Source: CAVPRW01 sp046727435 [NCBI: bacterium]
Lineage (GTDB): Bacteria; Tectomicrobia; Entotheonellia; J063
Direction of reading: 5' to 3'
Length of the DNA: 39,401 nt
Assembly (NCBI GenBank): GCA_046727435.1
Contig: JBKPCR010000425.1
Location: forward strand, 1-39,401
Shown here: one piece after another, positions 8,899 through 18,325 of the stretch
How positions within the stretch are numbered: the first letter of the stretch is position 1
Layout of the letters: each line of letters opens with the position of its first letter
Made by a program: the position numbers and the translations under genes
The notes under the pieces: model-generated
The model's database searches: none
Told to the model about the DNA's origin: nothing
The model's input: the letters and a program-made list of their open reading frames with translations, nothing else

Positions 8899-9908
8899 TC
8901 GCGTCCCAACTCCTGAAAGGTCTGTCCCTGTGGCTCGTGTTCTATCCACTGCGCTGGGCGGTGCGATGTCTCTCCTGGCAATGGGCCCTGAAGGTTGGCG
9001 CCATGCTCGCCGCCTTGCATGCGCGATGTCTGGCAGACCAGCTACAACGTCGGATTCGTCAGGGCGTACAGACCATCTGGCGCGATGAGCTGTCAGAGGC
9101 CGAACTCGATCGGTTGCTGCGACGCAATCTGGTCACGCGCTATAAGCACCTCATCGACACATTTTTCTATCAGTCTTTGGACGAGGAGTTGATTGAGCAG
9201 GTAGCCCCCACGATCCAGGGACGGATCTACCTCGATGACATGCTCGAGCGGGGCAAGGGTGTTATTCTCTTGATGTCCCATTTTGGTTCGTTTGGTATCC
9301 TGCTTGGCGGGCTCGTGCTGAGGGGATACCCGCTGCATCAGATCTTCACGCTGACCCCGCAAGTGCCATATCGCACCTGGCGGTGGGTGGAACGGGCGAT
9401 CATGCAGGCCAAGTTGACGTGCTGGAGACATGATCGAGTCGGTTTCACCTTCTGGCGGCCGGGGATGTCTCTCAGGCCGCTTTATCACAAACTTCTCGAG
9501 GGAAAAATCTTGGTGGTATATGGCGATGGCGCCAGAGGGCAGGGCTTCACCCGTGTAGAGTTCATGGGTTACCCGCTGTCCCTCTCCACCGGGCCGTTCA
9601 AAATTGCGGCTAGAACCCAGGCGGCGTTAATTCCGGCTTTCGTGATCCGTGAGGCCGATGATCGCCATCGGATTATCCTCGAGACACCGATGGTGCTCAA
9701 TGATGATGCACCGGCAAGTCTCCAACAGGGGGCCAGCGATTACGCCGCATTGCTGGCGCGCTACGTCCGCGCCTACCCCGACCATTGGTTTAGTTGGGCG
9801 CGTCTACGATGGACCAGCGCCCATGGATGCCGCTGGCTCGAGCTTTCTCCGAGTCCCACCAAGCCAACCGAGTTCTACAACACCAAAGAAAGTCGAATGA
9901 GCATGTGA
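8895..9908 (+). CDS. LpxL/HtrB-like lysophospholipid acyltransferase
   Basis: A 337-residue protein of the lipid A acyltransferase (LPLAT) family, with an N-terminal amphipathic/membrane segment (about 5-30). It has the expected VILLMSHFGSFG block, then GDGARGQG and the FMGYPLSLSTGPFKIAART block matching the family's later motifs. In canonical LpxL enzymes the HX4(D/E) pair is catalytic. Here H129 is present but the acidic position is glycine (G134). The protein may use another residue, bind lipid without catalysis, or have changed substrate. Its start overlaps the TolC stop (ATGA) and its stop overlaps the next start (TGATG), so it is probably translated with the transport and flippase genes. 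It would act at the inner membrane on a lipid anchor. Confidence 0.78.
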   Translation: MIASQLLKGLSLWLVFYPLRWAVRCLSWQWALKVGAMLAALHARCLADQLQRRIRQGVQTIWRDELSEAELDRLLRRNLVTRYKHLIDTFFYQSLDEELIEQVAPTIQGRIYLDDMLERGKGVILLMSHFGSFGILLGGLVLRGYPLHQIFTLTPQVPYRTWRWVERAIMQAKLTCWRHDRVGFTFWRPGMSLRPLYHKLLEGKILVVYGDGARGQGFTRVEFMGYPLSLSTGPFKIAARTQAALIPAFVIREADDRHRIILETPMVLNDDAPASLQQGASDYAALLARYVRAYPDHWFSWARLRWTSAHGCRWLELSPSPTKPTEFYNTKESRMSM

Positions 9909-11359
9909 TGAGTGACACGATGCGGCGGGTGATGCACAATTCCCTCCTACGCCTGGCTGGATACGCCATTGGGGCGGCCCTCCATTTTGGCATCATCGTG
10001 CTCATCGGCCGGTACCTTGGCACGACGGGGTTTGGGCACTTCTCGTTCATCTTGGCGTTGGTGAGCATCTTTCAACTGCTCACCGATATGGGCGTCAGGA
10101 CTGTACTGATCCGTGATATCGCTGTCGATAAAGAAAATTTTGCCAGCCGCCTTGGCGTGGCCCAGACCCTATTGTGGCTCCTCGCATCGCTCAGTATGGG
10201 ATGCATCGTGCTCCTCGCTCACCTGCTCACGTTAACGGTTGAGGTGCGTCAGGCGACATATCTTGCGGGCGTCGCGGTGATTATGACCTTTTATGGCCTG
10301 AGCTACAGTGCGGTCCTCAGGGCGTTTGAGGAGATGGAGTGGGATATCTTGGGGTTCGTCCTACACAAGGTAATCTTCCTCGGGTTCATCTGGGTGATTC
10401 TCAAGACGGATTGGGGATTGCGGGGCGTCTTTGGCGCCATGCTGGCGGCCAACAGCTGTCAATACCTCTATTACTGGAGGCTGGTGCGAGTCCGCTACGG
10501 GCGGGCCGAGCTGAACCTAGACCTGCGTGCCGGGTGGGCATTGCTCATCGAGTCTATCCCTTTGGGTATTGCCGAGGTGCTCAGACGTTTGACCTGGCAA
10601 GTGGGCAAGTTGCTTCTCGCCGCTTTGGGCACGCCGGTTGCGGTCGGCCTCTTTAGTGCCGCGTATAAGTTCCTGGAAGCGATGAGCCCCTTTACGGTCA
10701 ACCTGACACTTCCCCTGTTTCCCGTTTTCTCACGGCTAGCCCACATTTCCTCGGCAAAGCTTTTCGACGCCTATGAACAGAGCCTGAAGTTTCTGTACGT
10801 CATGGGAGTTCCCGTTGGGGTGATCTTGTTCGTGCTCTCCGATCGCATCGTCACCCTGTGCTTCGGCGTAGCCTACCGCGAAGCAGGTCAGGTGTTAAGG
10901 ATCCTCGCCCCCGTGGTGATCCTGCTCCTCCCGATATCCGTCTACGGCTATGTCTTCACCGCCCTGGGACGGCAGCGCCTCTACATGGGCTGTGTCGTGG
11001 TCGCACTGCTGACCAATATCGGGCTCGACCTACTCCTCATCCCATCCTATAGCTACATCGGTGCCGCGGTGGGAACCCTCGTGGCAGAAGCCGTCTTATT
11101 TCTCTCCGGCCTCGTTATGCTGCAGCGGCTTGGAAGTGCCCTGGCCGGCATGAGCTTGATCTGGCGCCCGTGCCTGGCTGCCCTGGCCTTGGGGAGCTGC
11201 TGCTGGTTGGCAAAAGATATGGTCCTCGCAGGCATACTGGCTGGGGTCCTTGGGGGGCTGGCGGCGTATGTAGGTGTATTGCTCCTGTTGCAGACCTTCA
11301 CGCGGCAAGAGATGGCGCTTATGGGAAATGCTATGCGCCTGGGGAGCGTGATGCGATGA
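9908..11359 (+). CDS. Polysaccharide flippase (Wzx/MOP superfamily)
   Basis: A 483-residue polytopic inner-membrane protein with about 12-14 hydrophobic segments across its length, typical of polysaccharide biosynthesis flippases that turn lipid-linked oligosaccharides to the periplasmic face. The N-terminal RRVMHNSLLRLAGYAIG and GRYLGTTGFGHFSFILA, with the following DMGVRTVLIRDIA, are characteristic of the Wzx/RfbX family. ATG 9908 overlaps the acyltransferase stop; the frame is open further upstream, but that part reads out of frame through the acyltransferase gene. It overlaps the next gene by ATGA. Presence of a flippase supports assembly of a lipid-linked glycan by the operon. Confidence 0.9.
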   Translation: MSDTMRRVMHNSLLRLAGYAIGAALHFGIIVLIGRYLGTTGFGHFSFILALVSIFQLLTDMGVRTVLIRDIAVDKENFASRLGVAQTLLWLLASLSMGCIVLLAHLLTLTVEVRQATYLAGVAVIMTFYGLSYSAVLRAFEEMEWDILGFVLHKVIFLGFIWVILKTDWGLRGVFGAMLAANSCQYLYYWRLVRVRYGRAELNLDLRAGWALLIESIPLGIAEVLRRLTWQVGKLLLAALGTPVAVGLFSAAYKFLEAMSPFTVNLTLPLFPVFSRLAHISSAKLFDAYEQSLKFLYVMGVPVGVILFVLSDRIVTLCFGVAYREAGQVLRILAPVVILLLPISVYGYVFTALGRQRLYMGCVVVALLTNIGLDLLLIPSYSYIGAAVGTLVAEAVLFLSGLVMLQRLGSALAGMSLIWRPCLAALALGSCCWLAKDMVLAGILAGVLGGLAAYVGVLLLLQTFTRQEMALMGNAMRLGSVMR

Positions 11360-12555
11360 CGGCGATGGCGGTCGTCGGTGCTGTACTCATGGCACTAAGT
11401 CCGCTTCAGCCCTGGGTTGAAGCGCCGATCCGTGGCCAGGCTCATGCGGGCGTCAGCTTCGCGTGGGGCGCCTTCTTGATCGGCGGCCTCGCGGCGGTCG
11501 CCTGCATTCGCCGATCACACCGGTTGGTCGCCATCAACGGCGTGATCGGACTCGGGCTGTGCGCGTTCTCGATCCTGCATCTCACCTTTCTTGACGCCGT
11601 CTTCTGGCCACTCGTCGACGAAAATCAGCAGTATGCGCAGATCATTCGCTTTTCGCAGCTCTACCTGCCGGCCAATCTCGGCATCATTCCCACCTTTAAA
11701 GCATCGCTGTCCACCGATACGCTCATGGAGCGTATGATCGCGGCGGCGTATTTCAGAGGATTGGGCTGGTGGACCTGCGTCGTGGCAGGCCTCCTGCTCA
11801 TCATCGGCGGCTGTGCCAGCGGCGGGCGCCGTACGGTCCGATGGATGGCGCTCACGGCCATGGTGGTGAGCGGCAGCCAAGGCTTGCTGGTAGGCAAGGG
11901 TATGGTGGCGCAATATTTCCAGGATAGCGGTCACCGCTACCTGGCCCGCGGCCAATATGCCGTGGCGGTCCAACAGTATGAGACGGCACCGCGCTACGAC
12001 CGCCAGCTTGCCGGGAGTGAGCGGCTGCACCGGTATTGCGGCGAGGCCTATTATCATCTTGGCCTCCCATCCCATCCACAGGCGCGCCTCTATGTAGGCG
12101 ATCGCTATGCCCACCAACGCAATCCTGAGGCGGCCATCACCGAGTACCGGCTCGCGGCTCAAGAGGCCTCGGGGCCGCTGACGCGCATCGTCCAGCACCG
12201 CCTCGCCTGGACCTATGTCCAGCTGGGCATTGTGCAGTACCGACGTCAGGAAAGTGGCGGCGCCATCGCGTGGTGGGAGAAGGCGCTCAGCATAGATGCA
12301 AGCCAGCTGCAAGCGGCCTATTTCGTGATGCGAGCCTACTTCGATCAGGGGCGATATGAGCAAAGCATCGCCATGGGGCAGTTCCTGATCGACCAAGCAC
12401 AGAATCCGCTGTTCAAGGCCGATGTACAGGCGAACATCGGTGACAGCTACTGGAAACTCAAGGACTTCTCTAGGGCACGATTGGCCTATGAAACCTCGAT
12501 GAAACTTGATACATACGCGAATTTTAGAATTTTTAGGAGCCTCGGCGGGACTTGA
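11356..12555 (+). CDS. Membrane-anchored TPR protein
   Basis: A 399-residue protein with four N-terminal hydrophobic segments (about residues 1-185) followed by a tetratricopeptide-type helical domain. Repeated pattern blocks are seen at YLARGQYAVAVQQYETA, NPEAAITEYRLAAQEA, ESGGAIAWWEKALSID and DFSRARLAYETSMKLD. The TPR region would lie on one side of the inner membrane and hold partners together, as such proteins do in exopolysaccharide machines. The start ATG 11356 overlaps the flippase stop, and the stop overlaps the next TTG start. No enzymatic motif is seen. Confidence 0.8.
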   Translation: MTAMAVVGAVLMALSPLQPWVEAPIRGQAHAGVSFAWGAFLIGGLAAVACIRRSHRLVAINGVIGLGLCAFSILHLTFLDAVFWPLVDENQQYAQIIRFSQLYLPANLGIIPTFKASLSTDTLMERMIAAAYFRGLGWWTCVVAGLLLIIGGCASGGRRTVRWMALTAMVVSGSQGLLVGKGMVAQYFQDSGHRYLARGQYAVAVQQYETAPRYDRQLAGSERLHRYCGEAYYHLGLPSHPQARLYVGDRYAHQRNPEAAITEYRLAAQEASGPLTRIVQHRLAWTYVQLGIVQYRRQESGGAIAWWEKALSIDASQLQAAYFVMRAYFDQGRYEQSIAMGQFLIDQAQNPLFKADVQANIGDSYWKLKDFSRARLAYETSMKLDTYANFRIFRSLGGT

Positions 12556-15500
12556 CGGCGACAAGTCGAGTCACACCGTGGTTTCCGCGGCTTGTCGTGC
12601 TAGCGACCGGGGTCGCAATCGGCTTCTTTATCTGGCGGACCTACGTCGACTCTGTGCCCCATCTTTATCCCCTGGAATTTACCCAGGGACAATGGCTCGT
12701 GGCGGCGGAGGAACGCCCGCAAGGGTACTTTCGCAAGGAACTCTATATCCCGACGCCGATTCGGCAGGCATGGGTCTCGGTTGCTGCCACCGACTCCTTC
12801 ATGCTTTATATCAACGGCAAGGCCGTCGATGCTAAGGCCTATGCCTCGCTCAATGTCTCAGGGATGTATGACATTGGGCCCTATTTGCAGCCCGGGAAAA
12901 ATGTCGTGGGGGTTCTTGCCAGGCGTAGGAGTTATCCCGGCGCGGCGATGGCCGTGGCAGAAGGTGCCTATGTGGACGAGTCCGGCCGTAAACAGGCGTT
13001 TGCGACCGATGCGTCCTGGAAGTTCTCTGCAATTGAACAACGGCAGGGGACGGGGGATATCCTTTGGCACTCCGAACTCTTTGACGATGTCTCTTGGATT
13101 CCCGCCAGGACCGCCGGGCGCCCGCGCCCTTCGGAGGTCTACCCCCTGGCGGTCCATCCCCTCGCGTTGAGCAAGCCCCCTCAGGGCAGGTGGATTGGAC
13201 ATCCGTATCCACAACCTTCCCAAGCTACCTTTTCGCAGACGTTGACGCTGTCCAGCCGGCCAGAAGACGCATGGCTGAGGATCGCTGCTGCTGGCCCATA
13301 CAGACTGATGATCAACGGCGTGGCCGTCACCGGGGAGAGGGCGTCCAGAGATGGACTGGCCTTGCAATTAGTGCTGCTGCAGGGGGACCCGATCTGGGAC
13401 AATCCTGCAGGGGTCTCAACGGATCTCTACCATATCGCACCGCTGTTGCGGTCAGGTGCGAACCGTCTGACAGTCACCACCGATCGGCAGTTTGCCGCCT
13501 TCCCTGGTCTTTTCGTGGATGGCTTTCTGATCCACCATGGCGAAGTGCTGACCTTTGGCAGCGACGCCAGCTGGATCGACCCGGCTGTCTCCCAGTGGCG
13601 TCACGGCCAGAGCCTGGCGCAACCCAGCGCGACACTCCTGGCCGATCGCGATGCCGCAGGCGCACCGCTACCCATCAAGAAGCTGATGAGGGCCGTTCTC
13701 CCTGTGAGCTATGTCGCAAGACAGGGAGTGCGATTGGTGTTAATCGTGTCCGTCATGATGCTCCTGTCGTGCTTGGCGTGGAAGGGGACGTCTCGACTGT
13801 TGTATGACCTTGGCGGGGGGGATGCGGCGGCGATCAGTTATGGGGACGCCATGACGCATCTGCCCGCGCTGCTGATCCTGGGTGGCTTGCTGCTGCTGAG
13901 CTTCGATGCGCGCTTTGATCCGGCATTGCCATACCATGGGTGGGTGATCTGCCTGGCCGCGGCCACGTCGCTGGTGCTCAAGACGGCTATGATCCTGGAG
14001 GTTTGTCTCCGGAAACCTGCGCATTTTCCGACGGCAAAATCCCTTCTGGCGGGGACTCATCCCCTCGGCCAGTCTCTTGCGGTGGGGATACTCCTGAGTC
14101 TGATCGCAGTTGGGGCCTTCCTGCGTCTGCAAGGCCTGGATGCGCAGTCCCTCTACCATGACGAAGTCCACATGGTCTCTTTTGTGAAGGGGCTCTTTGA
14201 AAAGGGCTATCCTAACAAGATGATCGGCCCCATCGAAATCCCGCTGGCCACCTATGAGCTGGTGCCATACCCTATTGGCCTGTCAGCAGCCGTGCTCGGA
14301 TTTAACGATTTTGCCCTGCGGTTACCGGCGGCGCTGTTCGGGATCATGACCATTCCCCTCATCTATGTCGCCGGCAAGCGGGTCTTCGCTCCCCCAGTCG
14401 GGCTCATGGCCGCCGCCATCTATACCTTCTGTCCGCAAGCCTTAGTGTGGGCCAAGTATCTCTGGCATCCGCAGCAGACGCAGTTTTTCGCCTTGCTGAC
14501 CTCGTATCTCTTTTACCGGGCGATTCGACCGGCGCCGATGTCGCCCACATATCTGTATCTTGCGGCCGGTGCGTTCATGGTCACCTATCTCAGTTGGGAA
14601 GGGGCAGGGTTTCTGCTGCCGGCATTGGGGATCGGGGCGCTGGTGGTCAAGGGGAAAGATGGTAGTTGGCTGCGCGACAAACATTTGTGGGCCGCAGTCG
14701 GCATCGTAATCGTGGCTGTGACCCTGCAGTTAGTGCGTCGGATCTTGCTACAGGTCCCCTACCTTGTCGTCGGCACCGGTCTCAGTGATGTGAGTTTACC
14801 CAACCCCTTTTTCCTGGACTCGATGTATGATCCAACCTTTTATTTCGAAAACTTCCTTTGGCTTGAAAACAACGCCGTCCTGACGTTGCTGCTGATTGGC
14901 GGGCTGCCCTTTCTCTTCAAGCAGGCTGGAGTATCCTACTATGCGGCCCTGTTGCTGACAGTTCTCCTGATGATGACGAATTTGCTCTCGCGGGCCGCCA
15001 TTCGCTATGTGTATTACGTGCAACCCTTTCTGATCTTGGTGGCCTGCACGGTGGCTTGGTCGCTGTACGATCGCGTCATGACCCTGGCTCAGAGCAACCG
15101 TTTCCGGGTGGTATGGCTACTCAGCAGGGCGACCGTGGCAGCGGTCCTCGCCCTCGTAGTTTTGGGGTCCAGCCTGTTTTTGAGATTGTATCGGCTGAAC
15201 GATTTCGCCTATCCGACAGGTATCCATACGCGAGTAGATAGTTATTATTGCGACTACCGCACCAGCGCCCAGTATGTCAGGGCCCACTATCAGCCCGGGG
15301 ATCTGATCATCGTCGTCATGCCTGAAGTGCTGCGGCATTATGCAGATCTGGCCGGTGATTACTTCGTACAAGATTACACCAAGCGCCAGGTCTTATTCAA
15401 CCCAGTAGACGAGTCGTCGCGGTACTTGGAAAGAATGTCAGGGATCGCTGTTATCAGAGGTGGCGATGAATTACAACCAATTCTCAGTGCCCATAAGCGA

Positions 15501-15632
15501 GTCTGGATTGTCGCTGCCCCGAATGGGTTGTTTGCGGCCTTATCTGGGCCAACAATTGCAAACTACATCAGCAAATATGGAAAGCTCGTTTATGAAAGCT
15601 ACGATGCGCGGGTGTATCTACTGGAAACCTAG
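12552..15632 (+). CDS. GT39-like membrane glycosyltransferase with N-terminal beta-sandwich domains
   Basis: A 1026-residue multipass protein. After one N-terminal membrane segment (about 12-30) come two extracytoplasmic beta-sandwich modules (about 43-185 and 215-345). Each has the pattern 'xxxINGxxV...YDIGPYLQPGKN / YHIAPLLRSGAN' seen in the N-terminal domain of alpha-L-rhamnosidases. From about residue 393 the rest is a GT-C fold of the ArnT/PMT (GT39) type, with about ten or more membrane segments and the first-loop catalytic pair D537-E538 in SLYHDEVHM. GT39-like enzymes move a sugar from polyprenyl phosphate to a periplasmic acceptor. The sandwich modules may bind that acceptor glycan. 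The start is TTG 12552, overlapping the previous stop (TTGA); no better start keeps the first membrane segment. Confidence 0.82.
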   Translation: MTATSRVTPWFPRLVVLATGVAIGFFIWRTYVDSVPHLYPLEFTQGQWLVAAEERPQGYFRKELYIPTPIRQAWVSVAATDSFMLYINGKAVDAKAYASLNVSGMYDIGPYLQPGKNVVGVLARRRSYPGAAMAVAEGAYVDESGRKQAFATDASWKFSAIEQRQGTGDILWHSELFDDVSWIPARTAGRPRPSEVYPLAVHPLALSKPPQGRWIGHPYPQPSQATFSQTLTLSSRPEDAWLRIAAAGPYRLMINGVAVTGERASRDGLALQLVLLQGDPIWDNPAGVSTDLYHIAPLLRSGANRLTVTTDRQFAAFPGLFVDGFLIHHGEVLTFGSDASWIDPAVSQWRHGQSLAQPSATLLADRDAAGAPLPIKKLMRAVLPVSYVARQGVRLVLIVSVMMLLSCLAWKGTSRLLYDLGGGDAAAISYGDAMTHLPALLILGGLLLLSFDARFDPALPYHGWVICLAAATSLVLKTAMILEVCLRKPAHFPTAKSLLAGTHPLGQSLAVGILLSLIAVGAFLRLQGLDAQSLYHDEVHMVSFVKGLFEKGYPNKMIGPIEIPLATYELVPYPIGLSAAVLGFNDFALRLPAALFGIMTIPLIYVAGKRVFAPPVGLMAAAIYTFCPQALVWAKYLWHPQQTQFFALLTSYLFYRAIRPAPMSPTYLYLAAGAFMVTYLSWEGAGFLLPALGIGALVVKGKDGSWLRDKHLWAAVGIVIVAVTLQLVRRILLQVPYLVVGTGLSDVSLPNPFFLDSMYDPTFYFENFLWLENNAVLTLLLIGGLPFLFKQAGVSYYAALLLTVLLMMTNLLSRAAIRYVYYVQPFLILVACTVAWSLYDRVMTLAQSNRFRVVWLLSRATVAAVLALVVLGSSLFLRLYRLNDFAYPTGIHTRVDSYYCDYRTSAQYVRAHYQPGDLIIVVMPEVLRHYADLAGDYFVQDYTKRQVLFNPVDESSRYLERMSGIAVIRGGDELQPILSAHKRVWIVAAPNGLFAALSGPTIANYISKYGKLVYESYDARVYLLET

Positions 15633-15756
15633 GTGGCATGCGAGCACCGAGGACGAGCTTCATCACTCCAGGATTAGAGATTATCCCTGAATGCAAGATA
15701 GAGAGAGCGTGTTCGCCCGAAACGAGACGGAAGGCCGGTATTTTTGTGGAGGGTTT

Positions 15757-17121
15757 ATGCTGGCGCTTTTCGATTACCTGTTTGGGTTATGGTTGAGGAA
15801 ACCTCTAGGGAAAAAATTCTGGAGCGCTGGCGTATCTTCCTGTTATTTAATCGCCTTGCTAACATCTACCCCTTGCCTAAGCCTTGCGCAGATGCTTACT
15901 CACGGACCTGTCGTCGGGGGAGCTACTGCTTATGATGTACGGGTGTTTGTGAGAACAAACCAGCAGGCCAATGTCTCGGTCCACTATGGGACCGATCCTG
16001 AGCTTGTTGATTTCTTGACGAGCAACACAGTCACCACCTATCCCAATTCAGATTTTACCCGTGTGATCCATGTAAAAGATCTGACTCCGCAAACAACATA
16101 CTATATGAATATCACCGTGAATGGTGTTCGACAAATAACACCACCATATCCACAATTTACAACTTTTCCAAAACCACCGTCCCCAAATCCATTCAAGTTT
16201 ATTATTTTAACTGATTTCGATAACCAACGTATGGTAACAGAAGCATTTCAGACTTTTTTTCATGCCTCGCAAGAAAAGGCTACATTCGCGTTTATTGGTG
16301 GGGATTTCGATCATAGAAATCCTACAAATATCTCGACAAAACGACAAATGTTTAAAGATTTATATGACCAGAGATCTATTGGTCTTTCCGACTTCATCAA
16401 TGGAATCTTAAGACAAATGCCTATCGTGCATCAATGGGATGATCATGACTCCGGAAAGAATAGCATAGATAAAACATATCAGGACTGGGGTTTAACTTTT
16501 CAAGTCTATCGTGAATATGTACCGACATACAAAATGCCATCTATTCCTTACACTATTTGGCATCAATTTCGCTATTCACATGTCGATTTTTTTGTCCTGG
16601 ATTGTAGAAGTCAAAGAGATCCAAACACTGATATGGACAATCACAACAAGAGTATGTTAGATGGGAACAATATAGGGAATTCTGGACAGATTGAATGGCT
16701 AAAAAGCGGTCTGCTATTTTCAACAGCAACATGGAAGATTATCTTTAGCTCAGTTGTGACGAATCCTACAACCAAGAAAGATGATGGATGGGCAACATTC
16801 CAGACAGAGTGGATGTCGATAAGAAAGTTTATTGAGGATAACCAGATTACTGGTGTCATATTCGTTTCAGGGGATCTACATTTGGGAGGGATCGACAATG
16901 GTACTGCCTCCGGATTTCCCGAGATGGTGGTTCCCTCACCCAATTTAACAGGGTGTGCATCAGGGGCAGTGGGAAAATGGAGTGAGGGAGTTTATTATAA
17001 CCAATCAGGCGGTTGTCGAGGCTATGGTGTTATCACGGTTCTGACCGAACCAGATAGACTATTACTTGAGATTAAAGATGAAAATGGAAATATTCGAGTA
17101 GGATATGTGGTAGAAAAATAG
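15757..17121 (+). CDS. Secreted PhoD-like metallophosphoesterase, AT-rich gene
   Basis: A 455-residue exported protein with a signal peptide of about 45 residues ending near CLSLAQ. It then has a short fibronectin-like N-domain (about 50-145) and a PhoD-type metallophosphatase domain: GGDFDHRN, the HQWDDHDSGKNS block, LDCRSQRDPN and SGDLHLGGIDN carry the expected metal-binding Asp, Asn and His residues. PhoD enzymes are extracytoplasmic phosphodiesterases, many of which use Ca and Fe. ATG 15757 follows GGAGGG by only 3 nt; an upstream ATG at 15691 has no ribosome site. From about 15900 to 17290 the DNA is far richer in A+T than both neighbours, with codons such as AAA, ATA and TTA, which suggests acquisition from another genome. 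Confidence 0.85.
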   Translation: MLALFDYLFGLWLRKPLGKKFWSAGVSSCYLIALLTSTPCLSLAQMLTHGPVVGGATAYDVRVFVRTNQQANVSVHYGTDPELVDFLTSNTVTTYPNSDFTRVIHVKDLTPQTTYYMNITVNGVRQITPPYPQFTTFPKPPSPNPFKFIILTDFDNQRMVTEAFQTFFHASQEKATFAFIGGDFDHRNPTNISTKRQMFKDLYDQRSIGLSDFINGILRQMPIVHQWDDHDSGKNSIDKTYQDWGLTFQVYREYVPTYKMPSIPYTIWHQFRYSHVDFFVLDCRSQRDPNTDMDNHNKSMLDGNNIGNSGQIEWLKSGLLFSTATWKIIFSSVVTNPTTKKDDGWATFQTEWMSIRKFIEDNQITGVIFVSGDLHLGGIDNGTASGFPEMVVPSPNLTGCASGAVGKWSEGVYYNQSGGCRGYGVITVLTEPDRLLLEIKDENGNIRVGYVVEK

Positions 17122-17290
17122 TCGAGAAATATAACTAATGTATCTACACGTTACTTGGGCACCGAGGAAATATGAAATGGAGATTCGAAATTCATATGAT
17201 AGAAACATATGTGGAAAAGGCATTAATGCCAGGAATATGGGAGATCGGATTTGCTCAGGAATTGCACTATATGAGGAAAGGATGATATTC

Positions 17291-18325
17291 ATGATCCGAG
17301 AATTCTTTGCTATGAAACCTATGGTGGTAATCCTCATAGCAGCCACAGCTGCATTATCCATCAGCCTAAACGCGCAGTCGCTGGTATTTGCCCAGGCTGA
17401 CGTAAAGATTTTTTCATTGCTGGCACCGGATAGGGGTGTGGAGGGAGACTTACCTGAGTTGAACGATCCGCTGATGTATGGACTGAGCTGGCGGTTCAGA
17501 TGGAAAACTATCGAGCCGCAGGAAGGGCAATATAACTGGGCAATGATCGATAGGGCTATTGAGCTGACCACGAAGGCGGGTAAGCATGTATTGCTGCGAG
17601 TAGTGGCGGGGATGCAGACACCTGAGTGGGTTTATGCTGATGGCGCGAGATCCTTTGACTTCGGCGAGGAGGACGTGGCCAGCGGCCAACGTCATCCGGC
17701 AAGTACGCGGATGCCCATCCCTTGGGATGATGTGTATCTAGGGAAGTGGGAGGCATTTATAAGGGCCTTCGGAAAGCGGTATAACGGCAATCAGCATATC
17801 TACAGCGTGGCTATGTCGGGAGGCGGCTATATCGACGAGATGAACCTACCGAAGGCCTTTGAGAGATGGCGGCAGGCTGGTTATACCGACGAGAAGCTTA
17901 TTCAGGCCTGGAAACGGATCATCGATGCCTATCAGAGAGTCTTTCCGGAAACGCCGACGAATCTTGCCATCAATGAACCTCTGGGCAGCCTACAGCAGAG
18001 CAATGTCGTAAGCCCGGTTGTTTCCTACGTTCTGGCAACCTATCCTCGCAAGGTTTATCTCCAGCAGAATGCCCTTAAAGCCGATTTCCCGCGGGATAAT
18101 CGCATCAGACAGATCATCAGAGAGGCGTCAGTCAAGACGATTGTGGGCTATCAGATGTTAGGGGGTAAGGGATTTCTTGAGAGGCAGACCGGCGATCGAG
18201 TAGCAGCGTTCCGGCATGCCCTCGAGGACAATGTGAGTTATGTGGAGGTCTATGGCCCTGATGTGCGCGATCCAAGACTGAGAGGGGCATTGGAGTTTCT
18301 CGCAAGGCGGCTAGAAAGGAGGTAA
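17291..18325 (+). CDS. Secreted glycosidase-like TIM-barrel protein A
   Basis: A 344-residue exported protein. The signal peptide (about residues 9-34) has a basic start and ends near LVFAQA. The mature part resembles GH42/GH5-type barrels: GLSWRFRWKTIEPQEGQYNW (the 'rWsriEP..G.ynW' strand-2 motif) and HVLLRVVAGMQTPEWV, and near the end VEVYGPDV places a glutamate where retaining enzymes have a nucleophile. The acid/base glutamate is less certain. ATG 17291 is chosen because AGGAAAGG ends 9 nt upstream; ATG 17282 is too close to that site. Composition returns to the local GC-rich norm from about 17400. A divergent paralogue lies at 20016-21137, with two small secreted proteins between. Polysaccharide cleavage or binding is an inference. 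Confidence 0.7.
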   Translation: MIREFFAMKPMVVILIAATAALSISLNAQSLVFAQADVKIFSLLAPDRGVEGDLPELNDPLMYGLSWRFRWKTIEPQEGQYNWAMIDRAIELTTKAGKHVLLRVVAGMQTPEWVYADGARSFDFGEEDVASGQRHPASTRMPIPWDDVYLGKWEAFIRAFGKRYNGNQHIYSVAMSGGGYIDEMNLPKAFERWRQAGYTDEKLIQAWKRIIDAYQRVFPETPTNLAINEPLGSLQQSNVVSPVVSYVLATYPRKVYLQQNALKADFPRDNRIRQIIREASVKTIVGYQMLGGKGFLERQTGDRVAAFRHALEDNVSYVEVYGPDVRDPRLRGALEFLARRLERR

